NCBI GenBank assembly: GCA_050299175.1 | Contig: JBNKVM010000045.1 | Location: 1-64,000 of the forward strand | Source: JAPHTQ01 sp050299175 | GTDB lineage: Bacteria > Pseudomonadota > Gammaproteobacteria > Thiohalomonadales > Thiohalomonadaceae | Length of the DNA stretch: 64,000 bases | Reading direction: 5' to 3' | Part shown: positions 58,366 through 64,000 of the stretch, piece by piece | Numbering within the stretch: position 1 is the first letter of the stretch | How the letters are laid out: every line of letters begins with the position of its first letter | The notes under the pieces: generated by a model | Told to the model about the DNA's origin: nothing | Database searches by the model: none | The model's input: the letters and a program-made list of their open reading frames with translations, nothing else | Made by a program: the position numbers and the translations under genes

Positions 58366-60549
58366 TCAGTTACCGTGTTCCAGTTTGGCATAAGCCAGCA
58401 CCAGCCACTTGCTACCAGCCTCGTCAAAATTGACCTGCACTCGAGCCTGTGCGCCGCTGCCTTCATACTGCAACACCGTTCCCAGTCCGAATTTTGGATG
58501 TCGAACCAGATTCCCTACGGCAAACTCCATCTCCTCCCCGGCACTACTCTGACGGCGAAATACCGGGGTTGAAACCCGACCACCCAGGCGTACCTCTTCA
58601 AGATATTCGGCGGGGACTTCGCTGATAAAGCGAGAGGGCCGCGTATAACGCTCTTCCCCATAAAGCCGTCGCACTTCGGCATAAGTGAGATAGAGCTGGC
58701 GCATGGCACGGGTCATACCGACGTAGGCAAGGCGGCGCTCCTCCTCCATTCGTCCAGGTTCTTCGCTGGAAAGCTGGTGGGGAAACAGGCCTTCTTCCAT
58801 GCCGGCAAGAAAGACCAGGGGAAACTCCAACCCTTTTGCCGAATGCAGGGTCATCATCTGCACCGCATCTTCGTGGGCACCTGCCTGGGTATCACCCGCC
58901 TCAAGCGAGGCGTGGGCGAGAAAAGCGGAAAGATCATCCAGCGGCGGCATCTCCTCACTGCCCGCTTCATCGGGCAGCAGCTCTTCATACTCGAACTCCC
59001 GCGCGGCGGAAACCAGTTCCTCCAGATTCTCCACCCGGGCACGCCCCTTTTCCCCCTTTTCTTTTTCGAAGAACGGGATCAGACCGCTATGTGCCACCAC
59101 ATGCTCCACCTGCTGATCCAACGACTGGTCCGCCGTCTCCACGCCGAGTCTGTCGACCAATTGCAGAAAACCGGCGAGAGCATTGCAGGCCCGTGCGGGT
59201 AGCGCCTGACTGGCGACAATCTCTTCTGCCGCCAGCCACAGGGGAATTGTTTTTTCTCGTGCCCGTTCCCGCACCGCTTCGACGGTGCGTGCGCCGATAC
59301 CGCGGGTCGGCGTATTCACCACCCGCTCGAAGGCGGGATCATCGCGGCGATTATTGAGCAGGCGCAGATAGGCCAGGGCATCCTTGATCTCGGCGCGTTC
59401 GAAGAAACGTAGTCCGCCATAGATACGGTACGGGATCGACGCCTGCATCAACGCCTCTTCCAATACCCGCGACTGGGCGTTGGAGCGATAGAGGATGGCG
59501 ATGGAGCGACGTGGATTGCCGTGCGCGGCCCAGTCACCGATTCGTTCGGCGATGAAGTGCGCTTCATCCAGTTCATTGAATGCGGCATAGAGGCGGATCG
59601 ATTCGCCGGTTTCCCCTTCGGTCCACAATTCCTTACCCAGACGGTCGGTGTTGTGAGCAATCAGTGCATTGGCTGCCTTGAGGATGGTGGCGGTGGAACG
59701 GTAGTTCTGCTCCAGACGGATCAGTTCCACACCGGCGAAATCATTCTGGTATTGATGGATGTTCTCGACCCGTGCACCACGCCAGCCGTAGATCGACTGG
59801 TCGTCGTCACCGACGGCAAAGACCTGCCCCGTCTCACCGGCCAGGAGTCTCAACCAGGCGTACTGAATTGCGTTGGTGTCCTGAAACTCGTCCACCAGAA
59901 TATGGCGGAAACGTTTGCGGTAGTTGGCCAACAGCTCAGGATGGCTAAGCCACAACTCATGGGCACGCAGCAACAGTTCGGCAAAGTCGACCACGCCATT
60001 ACGCTCACACGCCTCCTCATAGGCGCGGTAGAGTCGCAGCATCTGCTCCTCATGGAAATCGCCGCAGGGATCGATATGTTGCGGTCGCAGTCCTTCGTCC
60101 TTCTTGCTGTTGATATACCACTGGATCTGCCGTGGTGGCCACTGGTTTTCGTCGAGGCTGAATTCACGCAGGATACGTCGAATCAGACGATATTGATCAT
60201 CGCTGTCGAGAATGGAAAATGCCTGGGGCAGACCTGCCTCGTGCCAGTGTGCCCGTAACAGACGGTGGGCAATCCCATGGAAGGTGCCGACCCACATGCC
60301 CGAGGCGGGCATCTGTAGCAGATGCTCGATCCTGCCACGCATCTCGTTGGCAGCCTTGTTGGTAAAGGTCACCGCCAGGATGCCGTAGGCGGAGGCCTCG
60401 CCGGTGCGGATCAAAAAGGCGATGCGATGAGTCAGTACACGGGTCTTGCCGCTCCCTGCCCCCGCGAGGATCAGCAGGTTACCGGGCGGTGCACAGACAG
60501 CAGCGCGTTGGGCTTCGTTAAGGTCGTCGAGCAGATCGGAAATATCCAT
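58366..60549 (-). CDS. uvrD: UvrD, DNA helicase II
   Basis: 3'-5' SF1A helicase in nucleotide-excision and mismatch repair. 727 residues (E. coli 720). Walker A AGAGSGKTRV at about 29-38, motif Ia TFTNKAANEM, motif II VDEFQDTN, motif III VGDDDQSIYGWRGA, motif VI VGMTRAMRQLYLT, and the C-terminal tudor-like region (VRHPKFGLGTVLQYEG). QWPPRQIQWYINSKKDEGLRP is UvrD-specific. Gap to the upstream gene is 37 bp; 188 bp separate it from the diguanylate cyclase gene downstream. Confidence 0.97.
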   Translation of the reverse strand: MDISDLLDDLNEAQRAAVCAPPGNLLILAGAGSGKTRVLTHRIAFLIRTGEASAYGILAVTFTNKAANEMRGRIEHLLQMPASGMWVGTFHGIAHRLLRAHWHEAGLPQAFSILDSDDQYRLIRRILREFSLDENQWPPRQIQWYINSKKDEGLRPQHIDPCGDFHEEQMLRLYRAYEEACERNGVVDFAELLLRAHELWLSHPELLANYRKRFRHILVDEFQDTNAIQYAWLRLLAGETGQVFAVGDDDQSIYGWRGARVENIHQYQNDFAGVELIRLEQNYRSTATILKAANALIAHNTDRLGKELWTEGETGESIRLYAAFNELDEAHFIAERIGDWAAHGNPRRSIAILYRSNAQSRVLEEALMQASIPYRIYGGLRFFERAEIKDALAYLRLLNNRRDDPAFERVVNTPTRGIGARTVEAVRERAREKTIPLWLAAEEIVASQALPARACNALAGFLQLVDRLGVETADQSLDQQVEHVVAHSGLIPFFEKEKGEKGRARVENLEELVSAAREFEYEELLPDEAGSEEMPPLDDLSAFLAHASLEAGDTQAGAHEDAVQMMTLHSAKGLEFPLVFLAGMEEGLFPHQLSSEEPGRMEEERRLAYVGMTRAMRQLYLTYAEVRRLYGEERYTRPSRFISEVPAEYLEEVRLGGRVSTPVFRRQSSAGEEMEFAVGNLVRHPKFGLGTVLQYEGSGAQARVQVNFDEAGSKWLVLAYAKLEHGN

Positions 60550-60586
60550 GCGGCCATTCTACCAGAGTCGTGAGCTGGGCCGTGGT

Positions 60587-63500
60587 CTACTTGTGTGCCT
60601 TCAGATAATTGATGAATTCCTGCCGCGGAAGTGCCTCGCTGAAGTGAAAGCCCTGTAGCTGATCACAGCCCAGACTCTGCAGGAAGGTATATTGCTGCTG
60701 AGTCTCCACACCTTCCGCCACCACTTCCAAGTTAAGACTATGGGCCATGGCAACAATCGCCTCTACCAGTGCTACGTCATCCCTGTCGCTTGGCAATTCG
60801 GAGATAAAAGCCCGGTCGATCTTCAGCACATCAATGGGAAACTGTTTGAGATAGCTGAGGGAAGAGTAGCCTGTACCGAAATCGTCCACCGCCAGCATAA
60901 CACCCATCCCCTTCACTTCATTCAAAATTGCCATCACCGTTTCCGTACTCTCCATCATCACTCGTTCAGTGATTTCAAGGGTAATGTTTTCGGGGGCGAT
61001 ATGGCTTTCGGACAACGCCTCCTGCAACATAACGTGACACTGCTCGTTGCGACATTGCAGACTGGAAATATTGATCGCGATATAGAACTTACGCGGTACA
61101 GACTTCTGAAAATCCACGGCATCCTTGCATGCCTGCTGCAACACCCAGCGCTCAATCGGAATGATGATACCGATTTCCTCGGCCAGCGGTATAAACTCTT
61201 CGGGCGAGATCGGACCCAGTTCAGGGTGAGTCCAGCGCAACAACGCTTCAGCACCGATCACCTTGCCCTTTCTGTTATGCACCGGCTGATAATGCAGTGA
61301 TAACTCATTATTCTGCATGGCGCGACGCAGATAAGTCTCCAACATCAGACGCCGCTGTGCCGCCTCATTCATCGCCTGAGTAAAATAGCGGAATACATTA
61401 CGACCCGCAGACTTGGCGGTATACATCGCCGCATCGGCATTACTCAACAACTGCTCGATACTGCTGGCGTCGCCGGGAAAGAGTGTGATACCGATACTTC
61501 CCGAGACGAATGCTTCACGACCTTCAAGACTGTATGGTTCACTCAATTTAGTCAGTAACTTTTCCGCGATGCGGTCGATCTCACTGTTGCTATTAATATC
61601 GTAAAGCAGCACGGTAAATTCATCGCCGCCGAGACGCGCCACCGTGTCGGTGTTACGCACAGTGTTAGTCAGGCGTGCCGCTGCTTCTTGCAACAACATA
61701 TCGCCAATAGCGTGACCCAATGTGTCGTTAATCGACTTAAACCTGTCGAGGTCGATAAACAGCAGGGCAAGGCTGGAATATTCACGCTGCGCCGCATTCA
61801 TCGCCTGTTCCAGACGGTCCTTGAACAGATTACGATTCGGCAAACCGGTGAGCGTATCGTAGTTCGCCTGACGCCAGATCTTCTCCTCATCTTTTTTGCG
61901 CTGGGTGATGTCGCTGAATACCGCCATATACTGTTTTTCTGCCCCCTCGTCACCGTGAATGACGACGATGGAAAGCCACTCAGGATAGATTTCACCATTC
62001 TTGCGGCGATTCCATATCTCACCCTGCCAACTACCATGATGGAGCAGGCTCTGCCACATCTCGTGATAAAATGCCTTATCGTTACGACCTGAACTGAGAA
62101 TCTTCGGGTCTTCTCCCAGCACATCGTCTTCGCTATAACCAGTAATGCGAGAAAATGCCGGATTGATGGCAATGATGTGATTGTCGGCATTGGTAACAAT
62201 GATCGCCTCGGAGGTAGTCTCGAAGAACGTCGCGGCGATACGTAGCTGTTCTTCCGAACGCTTCCATTCGGTGATATCGGTAATAAAGGCAAAAGATTGA
62301 ACCGCACCCTCTTTTCCGTGCGGCATGTTGGTAGCATTGATTCTTACGATGACATCATGCCCATCTCTGTGCTTCATCACGACTTCATAGCTGCGCTGTT
62401 TTTGGGAAGCACGTTGCTCTACCTGCTTGCAGAAGTTCGCAGCACTTTCCTCATCAATAAACTCCGTCGGTTTGCGCCCAATCAACTCACGGTGGCTATA
62501 ACCGAGCATATTGCAAAGAGCGTCGTTAACTTCGAGTATGTGGTAAGTTGCAAGATCAAGTAGCCAGTACCCTTCACCCGCAGTGGTAATAATAGTAGAG
62601 TGGCGCTCCTCGCTTTCACGTAGTGCCCGCTCGCTATGTATCCTCGCGGTCACATCGTGAATGATGGAATAAAGTAAAGTCTTGCCACTAACCTCGACCG
62701 GCCCGGAGTGTACTTCAACATCGCGCACTTCGCCGCTGGCCAGGCGATGACGAAAAATAAAGTAGTCGTTCTTCTGTTCTCGCGCCCGCTCCATTTCGTG
62801 CGCGATCTCCTCTTCGCTGAGTGTATTAATATCGGAAATGCGCATCTTTCTGAGTTTTTTACGGCTATAGCCGTAATAGGAAGCTGCAGCGTAATTGGCA
62901 TCGATAATCGATCCATCTTGTGGATCGATCAGCAACTCCACCGCACGATTTCCCTCAAACAGTTCCCGATACCGTGTCTCGCTTTCATGTAGTTCCCGGG
63001 AAACTTTGAGCGAGTGCTCCATCGCATGCTGACGACTGGTTTGCAACCAGCGTACAACGGTCAACGACAACAATGTAAGAAACAATGCGGTAACAGGGAA
63101 AAGGTGGAGTATTGGGTTACTACGATGCCGTTCAAAATCTTCGGAGGAGTAGAATGTCGCCTCCCACTTATGCCCCCCCAGCGGGATATTGATGTGTTTA
63201 CTGTACAGGGGTTCGTCGGCCCGATTTTCGCGAGTATCAAAAAAGATGTCGCCATTAACCTCGGCAACACTAAGTGTGAAATTATTGTTTTGCAGTGCGG
63301 TAGCAATATTGTCCAGCCAAAATGTCGCGTCAAAGGTCACTACAATCCAGCCCATCCCTGTGTGATAGTAACCAGGCTGACTGATGGGATCATTATGCGG
63401 TACTGCCAGTGTCTGTCTGACTATTTTTCGGCCATTAAAAGGATCGGCAAAGACACCACTGAGAATCGCCTGCTCCTGCATGCATGACTCACGCATAGCC

Positions 63501-64000
63501 ATGACCGTCTTTTTCTCTACGGCAAAATCGTAATTCAGCAACTGATTGAATTCAGGCTCCACATTCACTGCAATGAGCGATATCTCACGCGGCTTGACAG
63601 GTTTCGACGTTAGTTCATCAATATCTATCCGGCTAAGACAATCGCTGAACTCGCGATTACCCCTGGCGCGAAAATCGGCGAAAGCAATACTCTCCACGCC
63701 CGGATAGTTATTAAGTAACTTCATCGAGCGGATGAAGTTTCTCCAATCATCATCTTTCACCTCGTCCGAATTGAGGTAGAGTCCTCGTGTCGCAAGGATA
63801 ATATTCTCATAAAGGCTGAAACGCTCTTGTAGCAGTTGCAGGGCATAGTTGACACCCTGGTCAAAATCATGCGCAACGTCCTGACGATGACTACGCACAC
63901 TGTATGCCCAGTAGATCAATACCAGGACAATAATCAGCAGCAGCAACACCCAGGGGAAGTTGCGCATATGGCTCAGTCGTTGCTGAATCTGTCTTAAAAG
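60587..64000 (-). CDS. CHASE-PAS-PAS-PAS-GGDEF-EAL membrane protein, probably 5'-incomplete
   Basis: Bifunctional c-di-GMP sensor. From the first ATG (63967) it has 1,126 residues, but that ATG lacks a ribosome-binding site and the frame stays open to the window edge (LLRQIQQRLSH before it), so the real start may lie outside. Helix about 4-22; CHASE domain about 35-245 (NIILATRGLYLNSDEV); second helix about 287-305; three PAS domains (about 325-445, 448-570, 575-700); GGDEF about 705-865 with LGGDEF and I-site RNTD; EAL about 885-1120 with EALLRW, DDFGTGYSS, KIDR and EGVE. Both catalytic motifs look intact; the net activity cannot be predicted. Confidence 0.93.
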   Translation of the reverse strand, partial: LLRQIQQRLSHMRNFPWVLLLLIIVLVLIYWAYSVRSHRQDVAHDFDQGVNYALQLLQERFSLYENIILATRGLYLNSDEVKDDDWRNFIRSMKLLNNYPGVESIAFADFRARGNREFSDCLSRIDIDELTSKPVKPREISLIAVNVEPEFNQLLNYDFAVEKKTVMAMRESCMQEQAILSGVFADPFNGRKIVRQTLAVPHNDPISQPGYYHTGMGWIVVTFDATFWLDNIATALQNNNFTLSVAEVNGDIFFDTRENRADEPLYSKHINIPLGGHKWEATFYSSEDFERHRSNPILHLFPVTALFLTLLSLTVVRWLQTSRQHAMEHSLKVSRELHESETRYRELFEGNRAVELLIDPQDGSIIDANYAAASYYGYSRKKLRKMRISDINTLSEEEIAHEMERAREQKNDYFIFRHRLASGEVRDVEVHSGPVEVSGKTLLYSIIHDVTARIHSERALRESEERHSTIITTAGEGYWLLDLATYHILEVNDALCNMLGYSHRELIGRKPTEFIDEESAANFCKQVEQRASQKQRSYEVVMKHRDGHDVIVRINATNMPHGKEGAVQSFAFITDITEWKRSEEQLRIAATFFETTSEAIIVTNADNHIIAINPAFSRITGYSEDDVLGEDPKILSSGRNDKAFYHEMWQSLLHHGSWQGEIWNRRKNGEIYPEWLSIVVIHGDEGAEKQYMAVFSDITQRKKDEEKIWRQANYDTLTGLPNRNLFKDRLEQAMNAAQREYSSLALLFIDLDRFKSINDTLGHAIGDMLLQEAAARLTNTVRNTDTVARLGGDEFTVLLYDINSNSEIDRIAEKLLTKLSEPYSLEGREAFVSGSIGITLFPGDASSIEQLLSNADAAMYTAKSAGRNVFRYFTQAMNEAAQRRLMLETYLRRAMQNNELSLHYQPVHNRKGKVIGAEALLRWTHPELGPISPEEFIPLAEEIGIIIPIERWVLQQACKDAVDFQKSVPRKFYIAINISSLQCRNEQCHVMLQEALSESHIAPENITLEITERVMMESTETVMAILNEVKGMGVMLAVDDFGTGYSSLSYLKQFPIDVLKIDRAFISELPSDRDDVALVEAIVAMAHSLNLEVVAEGVETQQQYTFLQSLGCDQLQGFHFSEALPRQEFINYLKAHK

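Noticed and set aside
1..64000. CRISPR arrays, tRNA/rRNA genes, prophage or IS transposases
   Set aside because: No regularly spaced direct repeats, no cloverleaf-like sequence in any intergenic gap, and no transposase or integrase reading frame was found.

Overview
The window is a typical chromosomal segment of a GC-rich gammaproteobacterium. The evidence is the gene order ftsY-ftsE-ftsX with rpoH downstream, the ubiE/ubiJ/ubiB group, the biotin operon bioB-F-H-C-D, an MSHA-type pilus block, the spoT-rpoZ-gmk-yicC group, and an OxyR whose redox cysteines fall at exactly the E. coli positions 199 and 208. Genus cannot be read from the sequence. Nothing in the window fixes the energy metabolism, although ubiquinone synthesis implies respiration. 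I see no rRNA, tRNA, CRISPR array, phage or insertion sequence.

Layout. 1-6152: 3' part of an RND efflux pump, tRNA hydroxylation gene trhP, an orphan MlaC-type lipid-binding protein and a BASS-type transporter. 6218-12184: protease hslVU, a DUF971 gene, then the tightly coupled ubiquinone genes ubiE-(RDD membrane protein)-ubiJ-ubiB. 12240-13785: a 480-bp non-coding stretch and oxyR, followed by a 125-bp imperfect palindrome. 13786-17601: orphan TRAP binding protein, DHH phosphoesterase and gamma-glutamyltransferase. 17679-21844: leftward operon of two M16 peptidases, rsmD, coaD and a ferredoxin. 21994-28618: ftsYEX, then a von Willebrand-type lipoprotein and a PleD-like c-di-GMP regulator lying between ftsX and rpoH. 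28879-34772: DUF1540 protein, MscS channel and the biotin operon. 34838-41922: comF and the MSHA block mshI to mshN. 42070-53350: ubiCA, recG, an M48/SH3/CHASE2-cyclase operon, ridA, an ankyrin lipoprotein, spoT, rpoZ and gmk. 53371-64000: yicC, a Ser/Thr kinase-PP2C pair, a sensor diguanylate cyclase, uvrD and a large CHASE-PAS-GGDEF-EAL protein that probably runs past the window end.

Signalling is a theme. Three c-di-GMP enzymes, one class III adenylate cyclase, one kinase/phosphatase pair and (p)ppGpp control (SpoT) lie within 38 kb. A perfect CRP-type palindrome sits just upstream of the MSHA operon and a class III cyclase lies about 5 kb away, which suggests cAMP control of pilus assembly. 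A BirA-like operator overlaps the bio promoter. The ubiA gene next to ubiC has lost the Asp residues expected of a prenyltransferase.

I found no clearly novel multi-gene system. The best candidates for something undescribed are the CHASE2 cyclase/SH3/M48 operon inserted between ridA and recG, the divergent vWA-lipoprotein/PleD pair inserted between ftsX and rpoH, and the two palindromic elements at 13654-13778 and 50058-50222.
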